From Adiantum capillus-veneris (Eukaryota; Streptophyta; Polypodiopsida; Polypodiales; Pteridaceae), in the NCBI GenBank assembly GCA_014529385.2, contig CM043950.1, positions 75,807,435 to 75,871,434 of the forward strand: 64,000 nt of DNA. The letters run 5' to 3'. Positions within the stretch are counted from its first letter, which is position 1. Each line of letters starts with the position of its first letter. The notes beneath the pieces were generated by a model that saw nothing but the letters and a program-made list of their open reading frames with translations, ran no database searches and was not told the origin of the DNA. Positions 22,014-32,199 of this stretch are shown here, one piece after another. A program made the translations under genes and the position numbers.

Positions 22014-22292
22014 GATGTCAGCCTTTCTCATGCTTGCTTAAATGCCACACCTTTTGTGACGACTAAGGAGTTGATTCATCTCACTATCGAGAAATATGGA
22101 AGCATCCCACGATTTTACATATTTTGTTTGGAGGACAATGCCATACCTGCAAGTTCCCAACATTCCATTGTTTCCCGTAATCCTCCTCTAGAAACATTCA
22201 CCATGCCGTTGAGCGACCATTCACCCTTTTTTTGTGAGCCAGATGCTCTTGTTCAAATTTTGTTGAAGGTAGGAAACTACAAAAAGGGCTAA
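22014..22292 (+). pseudogene. Methylesterase-like alpha/beta hydrolase, last exon
   Basis: A pyrimidine-rich tract ending ...TTCTTACCAG at 22013 is a good intron acceptor. The exon then reads DVSLSHACLNATPF, a KYGSIPRFYIFCLEDNAIP block and SDHSPFFCEPDALVQILLKV, ending in TAA at 22292. These match the C-terminal third of the plant MES/hydroxynitrile-lyase family (KYGS..R.YI.C.ED..IP...Q and the catalytic His in DH, followed by kP.eL...LL). Such enzymes cleave methyl esters of hormones or cyanohydrins. The upstream exons with the catalytic Ser (GHSLGG) were not found in this window, so it may be a displaced fragment or the end of a gene with very long introns. Confidence 0.6.
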
Positions 22293-22508
22293 ATTATTTA
22301 TTGGATTTTTGAAAGATCTTTTAGACAGACATTCGTAATTTTATTATTTCAGTTCCATCGATTGGAATGTCCTTTTCATGGACATTTGTAAATTCACCTT
22401 CTTATTATTTCATTTGAATTGGGCATGTAAGTCTTTTATGAGAAGCTCACCATTTTTGCACTGCAATTTGGATTTTATATATTGACTTGGCTCTTTTTTT
22501 AAAACTAA

Positions 22509-22926
22509 GGTCAATACGATACGAAATAGAGTTTGTAATGCCTTGGATCAAGGGCCATCATTTATAGGTGCTTCATTATTGCTCATAAGGCACTTCGTTT
22601 GAGATATTCTATGCTTTTTTGTAGAGAACACACTTTCCCTTGCAAGGTGATACAATGGATGTCAGTGAGGGCTACCAACGGGTCAATACGACATAAACTA
22701 GAGTTCAAAATGCCACGGATGAAGGGCCATCATTTATAGGCGCTTCACTCTTGCTCATTAGGCACATTGTTTGAGGTCTTCTGTGCTTTTTTGTAGAGAA
22801 CACACTTTTCCATGCAAGGTGATACAATGGATGTCAGTGAGTGCTGCTAGAGTTGCTTGGCTGCGTTTGAGAACCCATGACCTGGATCGTGGAGGATGAA
22901 TGCTTAACCAACCGAGCTAGCTCCTT
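22509..22926 (-). repeat. tRNA-derived SINE with duplicated body
   Basis: On the minus strand a tRNA-like head has a box A-like TAGCTCGGTTGG (about 22909-22920) and a box B-like GGGTTCTCAAACG (about 22864-22876) at the usual spacing. The body (22681-22851) is followed by a second, head-less body copy in direct orientation (22509-22680, period 172 bp), ending in a short A-run on the minus strand near 22500. The two bodies differ at scattered positions. The tRNA-like head suggests an RNA polymerase III-derived SINE; the family was not identified. Confidence 0.6.
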
Positions 22927-23572
22927 TGGGACGAGATCTTCTATGCTTATCACATGTTGCCATTGAGGTCTTTAAATCTGTCAAAATACAAAACATTTAT
23001 TTTTTTTTGGTTGTTGTAAAGGGTCAATAAGGAGGTTAGATTATGTAAGCAACTAGAGGTAGTTTTCTTTGAAATGGGTCACTATAATAGAACATGAGCA
23101 ATAATATATTCACGTAGGAATTGAATAATGTCATTGGATGGGCTTTAGCATGGAAATGGCATCGATGTAGATAATATGGAGCTAAAGATTGCATAAACCG
23201 TATCCTTGCGTAGCTCTCACTATGCAAGGAATCATTAACACTAGTTTGGTAACCTAGCAAGACGTCAAAGTGTCCTTTCAGGGTTTTGGAAACAAATCAA
23301 TTACTCTTATCAGATGTATATATATTTGTGGACATCCTTAATTTAGCTCAAAAGTAACACCACAGTTTATGTAGGAAAAATAAGAAATACTCACAACTTT
23401 GTTTTTTGAAGTGCTCAGCTAAGCTTAGAATGCTTAAAACTGAGAAAATGACAAAGAGCCTTGAGATATACTTTGCATAAGGATAACCAAAAAAGAATGT
23501 ACATCACACAGCAATATGAAAATCATTACATCTTTAACTCGTAGGTCTTACTACAATGTATTCACCACCAGC
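22927..23572. other. AT-rich spacer, nothing recognised
   Basis: No reading frame with motifs, no repeats beyond simple A/T runs. Confidence 0.4.
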
Positions 23573-23576
23573 ACGT

Positions 23577-23799
23577 TGGAAAGGGGGAAGAGGGAACACA
23601 CCTAGCACACACAATGTTTGCCTCTCTATAGTCCAGGGATTTCGCTGCATCGCTATCCACACAAAATCTTACACACAGACACACACTTTTCTCAAATGAA
23701 CTTGCAAGTACACCCAAATCAATGCACACACACTCGCGCAGACCACAATCTATCTCACACCCATAAACACATCAATTTCTTGCTCCCTTGCACACAATC

Positions 23800-23849
<50 letters not shown>

Positions 23850-24493
23850 CTCTCGGCACATCACACCCTCGGGGAGCACACCTGCCTACACACACCCGAA
23901 AACACCGCGCAACAGAGAAGAAGAGAAGAGAGAGGAGGGGGAACAACATCAAAAGCAACACAACCAGAGCTTGCTTCTTCTTCAATTGATGGGTTATGGT
24001 GGAGCATACAACCATCAAAGCTCTCTCCTTCTCTGTTCTGTCTGTCGCCCCCCTTAACACAGCAGATCACGAAAAGTTAAATATCTGCTAATCAGCGCAG
24101 AATTTGCCTATGTGCGTGAGACACAAAAATGCTCAAAACGCCAGTTTTTACAAGAAAGCAGTTTTTCAAAAAAAAATCAGAATGAGACTTTTCGGTTTCC
24201 CTCATGCAGAGGTGTGAAGTCTCTCCCACACTTTCCTTTCTTCCAATGACCACATGTCTTCCTCTACCCAAGTTTCCTTGCATGTCCTAAGAGCCTTTTC
24301 CCATGTCAAAACATTCTCTTCAAGCACGAAATCTCTACGCTTAGATCTTCATAACCACATAAAACATGCACTTACTCGATCTCCTTGCTTGTAATGGGCC
24401 TTCGTATCTGCTTTATCACCCATGTCTGCACCTGCAAGCATACACATCACTACCTGTGCTCTCTGCTAGGGTCGACACACTTTGGTTGCACCA
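23577..24493 (-). repeat. Solo LTR of the Gypsy-A/A' superfamily
   Basis: On the minus strand it starts TGGTGCAACCAAAG (24493) and ends ...CCCCCTTTCCA (23577), as in Gypsy-A and A'. The bases ACGTT flank it on both sides (23573-23577 and 24494-24498; one T overlaps the LTR edge), i.e. a 4-5 bp target duplication. There is no internal sequence. The stretch 24055-24390 (reverse complement) matches 40700-41085 inside another LTR. It includes a (CT)n run at 23801-23846 and a TATA-like CTATAG near 23636. Confidence 0.85.
23801..23846. repeat. (CT)n microsatellite
   Basis: Uninterrupted CT dinucleotides inside the solo LTR. They create spurious Ser-Leu or Glu-Arg reading frames on both strands. 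Confidence 0.95.
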
Positions 24494-24498
24494 ACGTT

Positions 24499-25091
24499 TC
24501 TAGAATAACATTTGAGTCCAGGCACTCATGCTTTTGTTGAGACAGTAGTGTATTCGTGGACTGCCAAATAACTGTAAATATCGTGTCTCTTACTATGAAA
24601 ATATCATTCATAGGTTCCAAATCCACAGTGGACTTGGAGCCCATAGCAAGTTCGCACCTAAAAAGGGAATCCCCAAATGTGTGTGCACCCTCCTATAGAT
24701 TGGGCGCGTGAAATCTCTTATTTTTGGACATCCCTAGAACATATGTGAAAGGGATTCATTTGGGTTCTTGCATGTGATGTACGTACCATTGGAAATACCT
24801 CTAGCTTTGGCTTTGTCTCCACCCGGGACAATGCCAAACATAACTCTCTAGAGAAAGACTTTGTCCCTTTCTTCACATTTGGCCCTCTAGATGTTCCCAA
24901 GAACTTGACCCCATTTGCTTGCAACCTACTTTTTGGACCAGATCTTGTTGAGGTGAAATACTTGCAACTTTTGATAGTGTATGGGCATGAGGAGCTCTGA
25001 AAGAGAAAAAATTGCTCAACTTGACCAAAAACAACATATTTGCTAGGTGGACCCCATTTTACACAAGATTAAAAAATTACCATACAACAAG
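24499..25091. other. Unassigned region
   Basis: Short frames on both strands without recognisable motifs. No gene called. Confidence 0.35.
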
Positions 25092-25537
25092 TGTTGGGGT
25101 AAGCCTAGCTTATGCCCTAGTATGGGACTCTCCCTAAGTCCAGGTGCATGGTTACATATCCAAAATGATGCCCATACATGTATATATGACCCATGGACCT
25201 TTCTAGCACTTTTCCACTTGCATATGAAGCCACTAGATAGGTCCAAAGCAGCCCCAAAAAGGTATGCACGAGTTTTTCCACTTGATACTCTCCTCTTGGG
25301 ATGATTTGATTAATTTTCCACACCTCATTGGTGATGTCACAATCTACCACTTTTTTCCCCTATATATTGAGCTCATTTCTATGCTCAATTGAAATGTTAC
25401 TTTATGCTGGAATCAGAACTAGACCAATTTCAATCACCTTGTGGTCTTGAGCATCTTCCTTATATTAATTAGGATTAGCATTGTCGAAGCATGAATGATT
25501 CACTAACTCATCCTCCTTAACCACGCTAATCCTAACA
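25092..25537 (+). repeat. Decayed copia-type 5' LTR
   Basis: 446 bp starting TGTTGGGGTAAGCC and ending AATCCTAACA, with short inverted ends (TGTTGGG / CCTAACA) typical of copia LTRs. A TATA-like CTATATATT lies at about 25361-25369, followed by a decayed primer site two bases after the end. No partner LTR or coding region was found downstream, so only the 5' end of an element remains. Confidence 0.5.
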
Positions 25538-25539
25538 AG

Positions 25540-25552
25540 TAATATCAAAGCC
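25540..25552 (+). other. Decayed tRNA-iMet primer-binding site
   Basis: TAATATCAAAGCC differs from the consensus TGGTATCAGAGCC by three G-to-A changes only, two bases after the LTR end. This fits an old copy decayed by cytosine deamination on the other strand. Confidence 0.5.
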
Positions 25553-26427
25553 TATGGCTCATTTCTAGGTTTAACAAATTTTCCATCACATTAGCAACTA
25601 GTACTCTTGCATTTAGGAATAAATCTACCCCTAATTATCACCTGAGATATGAGTCCCCTTTTCTCTAGTACTCATGGTAATTAGGCGAGGGAGAGCGATT
25701 TAGGTCAAAGTTTTCTTTTTAAATTTCTATCTTTTGCTTCCTTAGGACAAAATCCATAAATCACCCTTGACAAATAGTCGTTGGAGGCTATCATTTAGTG
25801 ATACAAATATCAACTACACTTGCTCTTATTTTTTCTTGAAGGCTATACCCCACTTTTGGCCGATTGGCTCCCACAAGGTCAAAATGGGTACTCTTTCATG
25901 GAGATTTTCATAGAAAAGGGGAGACAACTAGGTATGCCCCATTTGCAAAATCTCCAGTGCTCTCTAAATGACATATTTAGCTTTGACTTCAATACGAAAC
26001 CTCTTGCTCAGCTTAGGACGCACCCCCATGTCACCTCAATGCACATCCTACTTGTGTATATCTAAAAAATCTTATCACCTTCTTGCAAACACAAAAGTTG
26101 ACTTCATAAATACCAACTACGATTTTCACATAGCCAAGCTATAGGGTTTAATTAGATCTCTTGCACTTGCAGTGCACATGATTGCAAGTGGAAGTGATTG
26201 CTGCCTAAAAGATAAAACAATGCAAGAATCTTGAGTAACGTGTGGTTGATAAATTTTGTTTACTCAAAGGTGTTGTCCATAGGGCCACATGTTGCTATAT
26301 GCAAATACCTAAAAGTATAGAGGCAAGTACATAAACTCCAAGTAAGAATATTACAAATTCAAAAAACTAATATACGTTCATGGAGAAATTCAAGAAACTT
26401 TGTGAATATACATTCATAGAAGAATTG
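25553..26427. other. Unassigned leader or spacer region
   Basis: Expected leader and gag of the copia element are not recognisable. One plus frame (25820-26065) lacks known motifs. Confidence 0.3.
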
Positions 26428-27000
26428 TTACTTCTCTATCACAGCCAAAACAAATCTCTCACTAATCATTAGTGATGTCTTCTTCCTCGAGAATTCCATC
26501 TCTGATACGTTTTGATAGCCATGAAAGAATGGATGGAGGTGTATCCTTGGTAGATTTGCTAGCTCTTTGCCTTCTTTGTGGGTTACAATATTCCTGGTAT
26601 TGTTTGAAAAATCTTTCCATACACTTTGAGATGTAAATAACAAAACGTTCAAGAGTTCTGCATATGTGACCTTGCGAGGAATGCCCTTGCCACATAACAC
26701 CTCATCTGATAATGTAAAAGACTCTTCCATTGTCCATCTTTGAGGAGCAGCTATGTCAACACGCTCAAGGTATTCTGAACGGTAATACATGCACTCTCCA
26801 AGCACCCATCCCTCGGCCATTGAACCCTCTAGTCTTCCTCTTTGGCGAACAAGCCCCTTGAAAACTCCCATAAACCTTTCAACCCCGAACATCCAATGAG
26901 TGCTAACAACACTTGTAATCTCTATCTCATCATGAGATGAATGAGTACGTGGACTTGGATATTGAAAAAGGATGTTTGTAACTCTTTCTCTGTTAAACAA
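26428..27000 (-). pseudogene. CACTA transposase C-terminal region (DUF4218)
   Basis: A 190-codon minus frame. Residues 35-75 read THWMFGVERFMGVFKGLVRQ, then GRLEGSMAEGW and GECMYYRSEYLER, the signature of the DUF4218 domain found after Tnp2 (Transposase_21) in plant CACTA proteins ('yP.ERfmg.lK.yVrN.a.pEgsiaegy...E...F...Y'). It lies downstream of the other Tnp2 pieces on the same strand. The ATG at 27000 is probably internal to a longer spliced gene, and the tail after the domain has no recognised motif. Confidence 0.85.
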
Positions 27001-27289
27001 AGGAGTTCAATGCATTCCCTTTTCTTTTGCAGCATTGACCTTGTATCAATCTCCTTAGACATGATTCATCTATTTTTAAAAAAATATAAGAACAATGTGT
27101 GAAATGTTCATTAAAAGCACATATACAAATATCCGCAAGCGATACACATACCTTGCTAGCTTTCATAAACGATAGATAACATTTTGGATACCACTCATTA
27201 AGCAACCATCAATAACCATGGGGAGAATATGCTACATTTATCAATTTATAGTCAAATTAATATCTCTTGGTTGGAGGAGTTATTACGAC

Positions 27290-28720
27290 TAGAAAATATT
27301 GGGTTACCTTGATGAAATTATGTCAATTATGTGTCTTCAAGTTAGAAAGACTTGTGTCATCCACAATGAATATATTCTTCAATGAGGCACCATATGTTGT
27401 GGATGTTCAGATAGATCGTATTCATTGATTAATCTTGTCAATCTCTTTGGAGGTAAGCACCCATGGTGCTGGTGTACATTCTATTCGACCCATCTCTTTA
27501 TCAACATAAGTCCACAAGTTGCATTTGTAATTTTGATCTTTTAAGTCGTTTCAAGTTGCTTTCGTTTTTTTCAAACAAATCAGATGTTTCCACAACGAGT
27601 GCCCTACATTTTTGAATATATGCATAGGATCAAGAAGATGAGCGATCTTCAAATCTTTCCAAGACGGAGTTAGAGAGGGTCATCCTTGCGATCGGTCATT
27701 ATCTACATCGCTTGTAAGCTATAACTATGGATTGATAATGGGCCCTTTGGTCCATCTCTAGGGATGTCATCCATTTTGGACATCGTCCACTCTTGATCTT
27801 TCCATTGAATGTCTAGTTTGTGTGCTTTCACATAGCAAGTGACCTTCGGAAAGAATCAGTTGTGTCAAAGGTGTATATTTTTAATGAGTTGCTTATTATA
27901 CATAGATTTCAACCAATCACCACATGAGGGACAATCTTTATAACCTTTGATTGAGCACCCTACATCCATAGTGAAGTATTTAGTAAGATAATGAAAAATA
28001 GAATGAAATGAAAAGTATCTGCATGTATTGCTTAAAATGAAATCAATATGACACATAATTATAGCCGAAAAAGTCGTATATAGACTATGCTAAAATTTCT
28101 CTCACATTAAATCTCCTTTAATTTTTTGTATTGACATATCAAGCACATTTATGGCTCTCCACACTCTCGGAGGTCGTCAATTAGAGGTGCCAACTATACG
28201 TTAATATTTTTAACTCAACGTTTTCTTGGAATTATGAGAGACAAAAGTAAATGCTCTTTTTTAAAGAAAATAAAGGGTGGCAAATTGTAGTTAACTAGAA
28301 CTACTAAACAAGTAGACTATTTACTTGAGTGCATGGAGAATGGATTCATATTATCCAAACCAATGTCCATCTTAATATGTCATGGTTCTGTTTCAGACTC
28401 AGAACCTTTTGTATTGATATATTTGAATGCAGAGCAATTCTAGGGAATTCTCATAATCCCCTTTGTAATTGCATTCTTTGATCCCCCGTCAAGAAGCCTT
28501 GCTAAATGTGGGGTTTGAAACATGTGTTGTATTCGAGGTGCCAATGAAAAATATAAGAGCACCTTACGACGAATCTGTCGACTTGTGTCTTTATAACAAG
28601 ATGTTTTACATTTTGGACATGCTTTTCTATTTCATATTTGTTTTTATATAAAATACAATTGTTGGGACATGCGTGTATGTTGTTGTAATCAATACCAAGC
28701 TTAATCAACATTTTTTTCAC
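27290..28720 (-). pseudogene. CACTA Tnp2 transposase, middle part
   Basis: Frameshifted minus-strand pieces in Tnp2 order. 28502-28720 has LGIDYNNIHACPNNCILYKN, matching the 'Lgl.y.kIdaCpndCiLy' zinc-binding block. 28300-28520 has a remnant of the 'R.LrYFPL.PRLqrmf' block. 27865-28056 has GYKDCPSCGDW, like 'G..aCp.C'. About 27590-27640 reads LKIAHLLDPMHIFKNV, the conserved DxMHIxKNV element. About 27300-27500 has APWVLTSKEIDKINQ and LKTHNXHNFIKV. The order and motifs leave little doubt about the family, while numerous stops show it is dead. Confidence 0.8.
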
Positions 28721-28866
28721 TTCATCTCTTGATGGAAAAAGGACATTGTTTGAGGATAAGAACTTTTGAGATAGTAGCCTATAACATTTTAAGTAAACAC
28801 CACATATAGATTAAGTATTAAAACATTCAAAAATAATACAATAAACATTGACAGTGGAGAATACAT

Positions 28867-29211
28867 TTACTTTAATAATCTCAAAATGGATGCATTACTC
28901 CAAACATAACAATTTTGGAGGCTCAAAATATTAAGCAAACTTGTGCTTAACCATAAAAAGTTTGTACCTTCGTAGATTTTCTCAAGCGCCTCCGCTCTAA
29001 GAAAAGTCTCATTATCACACGCTTCACTTTCTTCGCACCAATCATAAATAAAATCATCCATGCCATCATCGTCATCAAAAAAATCATTCACTTTGCCAAA
29101 ATGCAAACCATATAGTTTCTTTAATCTTTCATAGCTATTTGTATCACTCTTACAAAGGAGCTTCATACACTTGATTGACATACATGAGATGCCATGAGAA
29201 GATAGACGCAC
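28867..29211 (-). pseudogene. CACTA transposase N-terminal exon
   Basis: Contains DDDDGMDDFIYDW, then AEALEKIYEGTNFLWLSTSLL and YVWSNASILRLLK, which correspond to the acidic spacer and the 'PLY.G...s.Ls..l.LlnlK...gWSn.sf..LL' block that opens Tnp2 proteins. A GTAAAT donor follows at about 28863, and a TATAG acceptor precedes the next block near 28785, so an intron of roughly 80 bases is plausible. It continues in order into 28502-28720. Confidence 0.75.
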
Positions 29212-29367
29212 ATCATTTTCAACATCATACTCGGAAACCTATCACATAGACACAATTATAAGTATTTTATATACAAAAATTAAACTTAATATTTTATAAC
29301 ACATACTTAGCATTTAAGAATAAATCAAGAAAAAAACTAAATAGTATCGAATGTAGACATGTAAATT

Positions 29368-29877
29368 TTAAAATTTTGATACATAATCCACAAGTGCATA
29401 TTTTCTATATATAGTTTTACATCTACAATCTAAAGGTGAAGGTGTTCTTTTTGGCCTATAAAATCTGTAGTTCACTAAAAGCTCATCACCAACCCGTAAT
29501 GGTATAATGACATTTACAAGAATACATCTTTCAACATCTCTCCTTATGTATTTCAATTCATGTCCATTTTTGCATTCCTCAAATGTGAAGTTGGTTCTTG
29601 CATTCCATCCCCGCCAACTATTAATTAAGCCGGCTATGTTTCCATGTATATAGAGTCAGCCATCTACATAAAGTCTTTGAATTTTTGCATGGGTAATGCC
29701 TCTATAAAAAAGGGATGCTACATTGAGACACAAACCATAAGTCGTCATGCTATGAATGTAGCGTACTAATTGATGCCAAGGGCCCCATCCATATATGGGT
29801 CCACAAAAGCACATAAGGGTCACCTTTGAATGTGGTGGGACTTGTTGCTTTTGTGCAATGAATAGGCCATGTCCCAC
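29368..29877 (-). pseudogene. SET-like domain reading frame upstream of the transposase
   Basis: One minus frame interrupted by a single TGA near 29653. The first part reads GHGLFIAQKQQVPPHSKVTL...CGPIYGW. After the stop come GNIAGLINSWRGWNARTNF and IIPLRVGDELLVNYRF. The order G.GLF.A / G.I / GNiA.fIN......N / I..GdELl.nY.F parallels the SET lysine methyltransferase fold (GxG, NHS and GEELTxDY motifs). The NHSC motif is changed to NSWR, so methyltransferase activity is doubtful. It lies just 5' of the transposase exons on the same strand. This is a motif match by eye only; another beta-rich fold is possible. Confidence 0.4.
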
Positions 29878-30289
29878 ATTTCAGAAGGCTAGAAGGTAAC
29901 AAGCACCCCAAAAGCTAAAAACCTCTCTATCTTAAGGAAGATATCTTCTGTGCGGTCCTCCAAAGTGTCTATGACTATACGTTTGTACCAAATACAATAG
30001 ACGATTGGACAATGCATAATCACCATGAGTCTTGCTCTCAAGGTTGGGAGACAAAGGTAATCCCAAGACGTCTATTTGTAATTCTTGGATTGCATGACCA
30101 TGTCATGTGTGAGAATGACAAGCAGCTTGATCATATATGGCATCCTCATCATCAACTACAAATGCATGTCCCTACATGTGAAATATTATTTATATTATTG
30201 ACACAATTAGCTATAAGAATTTAAATAAATATAAACGAGAATAAAGAATACTAACCATAGGTTGATCTTGGTGTGCGAGCAGTGGTGCA

Positions 30290-30480
30290 TGAGCATAAAC
30301 ACCCCAATTCAACTCATGTGAATTGAACCGGTGTCACTGCCTTGGATGTAAGTATTGGCATCTATCGCACCAACATGGAATCTACTCCTCTTCATAATAA
30401 ACTGAAGGCGTTCTCTCTAAAGACTCTTCTTCATGTCTTATTGTATGAGAGTGGTCTCCATGGCTATAATATAGAGACGA
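30290..30480 (-). pseudogene. Cys/His-rich fragment at the 5' side of the CACTA coding region
   Basis: A minus frame with stops shows CWCDRCQYLHPRQ followed by HRFNSHELNWGVYAH. It is a Cys/His-rich, charged segment next to the SET-like frame and may be the N-terminal exon of the same protein. No firm family. Confidence 0.3.
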
Positions 30481-30539
30481 TGGAGTACAAGAGAAATCTC
30501 AATATGTATTAAAAAAAGAAGTTAAACTTAATTTGATTG

Positions 30540-30670
30540 AAGTACTAGTGGGTGTGGGTGTGTATGTAAATACATACTCAAATACATACATACATGTATG
30601 TATGTACATATATACATACATACTCAAATGCATATATATATATATACACAAACATATACATACATTTGTA
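30540..30670. repeat. TACA/TATG-rich microsatellite cluster
   Basis: Interrupted runs of gtgt, atac and atgt tetranucleotides (for example catacatacatgtatgtatgta) give spurious frames on both strands. Confidence 0.85.
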
Positions 30671-31290
30671 CATATAAACGAACAGTGTTTCCTCTTGTTG
30701 TGAAAACAAACAAGACATATGCTATGGTCCCTGAAAACAAGAGACCTTTGGGATTCCATGAGGAGTCATGGATCCACTTTTGACAAGAGATGTGATACGG
30801 GTATCATTCCCGCACTAGAAAGTATGTCAATTTGCAATTTGAATTTCTAATTGATTTACTTATATGTATTCACCTATAATGTAACTTTAATATGATTTTA
30901 GTTTCAATGAATGCAATGTAGGGAGTAGATAGGCTAGAGTGGTGAGCAACCACACATCCCACTTGGGTCACATGGGCAAGACCGGATTCATAGCCACTTT
31001 TGTAAATAGATATTTATAGATTTTCACAGCATAGTTTTTAGAATGATATGAATAAGATCAACCCAAAACTTTGCATCTTTTTTGTATAGACTAAAGATTA
31101 TGGTTGGCCTTTGACTCCAACAGAGATCAAATAGGGATATACCAAGGATATTGAGCCTTGTAACGCATCCTTCCACTAGCACATCCTTTTGTGAGTAATA
31201 TTTGTAACTATGAGTTATTTTTTAAGTTAAAATGATTTTCAAACTAGTTTTTAATTATCAATCAATTTGATTTAGCTTTTATGAATGCAG

Positions 31291-31443
31291 GAGGTTCAGG
31301 CAAGAGAGATCTCAAGCTTGTTGCGAGAAAGGAGGAGGAGGATAGGAGGATAGACGAGCAGCGGGTACGTGCTGCATCGTCTTCACATGCTGGGGGACAG
31401 GCGGATCATGAGGATTGTGAGCACGAGTACAATACTGATACAT
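31291..31443 (+). pseudogene. Possible terminal exon of the second CACTA ORF (weak)
   Basis: After an acceptor-like ...TGAATGCAG at 31290, a plus-strand open stretch GGSGKRDLKLVARKEEEDRR continues to a stop at 31443 (ending EYNTDT). It is charged and Ser/Ala-rich and lies between the transposase and the element terminus, where plant CACTA elements can carry a second gene. No domain is recognised, and the opposite strand to Tnp2 would be unusual. Confidence 0.25.
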
Positions 31444-31795
31444 AGCCGTAGTGGAATTTAGATAGATGATCATATTTGGGTATTGACATTGTATATATAC
31501 ATACATTGATGATTTATATATTCAATCTACTTCAGTCAGCAGTCCTAGTCTACTTGTATAATATTGTTCAGTTTCTTCATTCATATTCAGTTTGTTTCGA
31601 TTGTTTTTGTTTTTACTAAGTATTTTTGTTCATATTCAATCAATTTTAATTGTTTTTGTTTGATCGCATAGTGTCAAGGAAGAAAATACCATACCGTGAT
31701 CATTTATACTTTTGATTTTGTGGTTTTCATCGGTTGACTTTTTGTTGTAGTGTATGTAAAACACTCCACTTTACACTTCAAATCTTATTTTTGGG

Positions 31796-31796
<1 letters not shown>

Positions 31797-31890
<94 letters not shown>
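31797..31890. repeat. (GT)n(GA)n compound microsatellite
   Basis: About 65 bases of GT repeats directly followed by about 28 bases of GA repeats, inside the CACTA element. The Cys-Val and Ser-Leu/His-Thr frames over it are artefacts. Confidence 0.95.
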
Positions 31891-31893
<3 letters not shown>

Positions 31894-31954
31894 TTGGTAA
31901 TTAAGCTTAGATTGAGAGTCCAACCAGCAATTTCTATAAAAAATTTGTAATTGC

Positions 31955-32199
31955 ATTGCTTAAGCGACACATATAGTATAACATCGCTTAAATGATGCAG
32001 TAAAAATAGAAATGTTTGCGTCGCTTAAGCGATGACAAGGGTCGCCTAAGAGATGCAAAATTATGTCGCTTATGCAAGGTTTTTGTGTTGCTATCCTGAT
32101 GTCACTTAAGCTACGTTCTTGTAGTGACACAGATAGCAACACTATTTTTGTTGCTTATGCGACGCTAAAAAGCCCTTGAAACAAAGCCGCCTAGTAGTG
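31955..32199 (-). repeat. CACTA right terminus and subterminal palindrome repeats
   Basis: The plus strand ends cctagtagtg at 32199, i.e. CACTACTAGG inward. A second CACTACAAGAAC-like end lies 73 bases inside (32115-32126). At least seven variants of the palindrome CGCTTAAGCGA (for example 31961, 31985, 32018, 32042, 32066, 32101, 32150) fill the region. In En/Spm such subterminal motifs bind the TnpA protein. Confidence 0.75.

Larger units (their letters stand above)
26428..32199 (-). mobile_element. CACTA (En/Spm-like) DNA transposon remnant
   Basis: Minus-strand element whose right terminus CACTACTAGGCGG lies at 32199 (reverse complement of ...ctagtagtg). Behind it are subterminal repeats of a CGCTTAAGCGA-type palindrome (31955-32165), then coding remnants: a SET-like frame (29368-29877), Tnp2 transposase pieces (27290-29211) and a DUF4218 C-terminal piece (26428-27000). 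The left terminus was not found; the element fades out near 26400. CACTA elements move by cut-and-paste using Tnp2-type transposase. All frames here are broken. Confidence 0.8.

Noticed and set aside
22862-22926. A functional tRNA gene
   Set aside because: Only A and B box-like parts are present; no cloverleaf stems or acceptor end, and it runs into a SINE body.
23755-24060. Arg-Glu/Ser-Leu repeat frames
   Set aside because: Caused by the (CT)n tract in the solo LTR.
26393-26470. Left terminus of the CACTA element near 26.4 kb
   Set aside because: No CACTA-type end or subterminal palindromes there; only a chance 'cactaatcattagtg' inside coding sequence.
31750-31970. Cys-Val and His-Thr repeat proteins
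   Set aside because: Direct translation of the GT/GA microsatellite.
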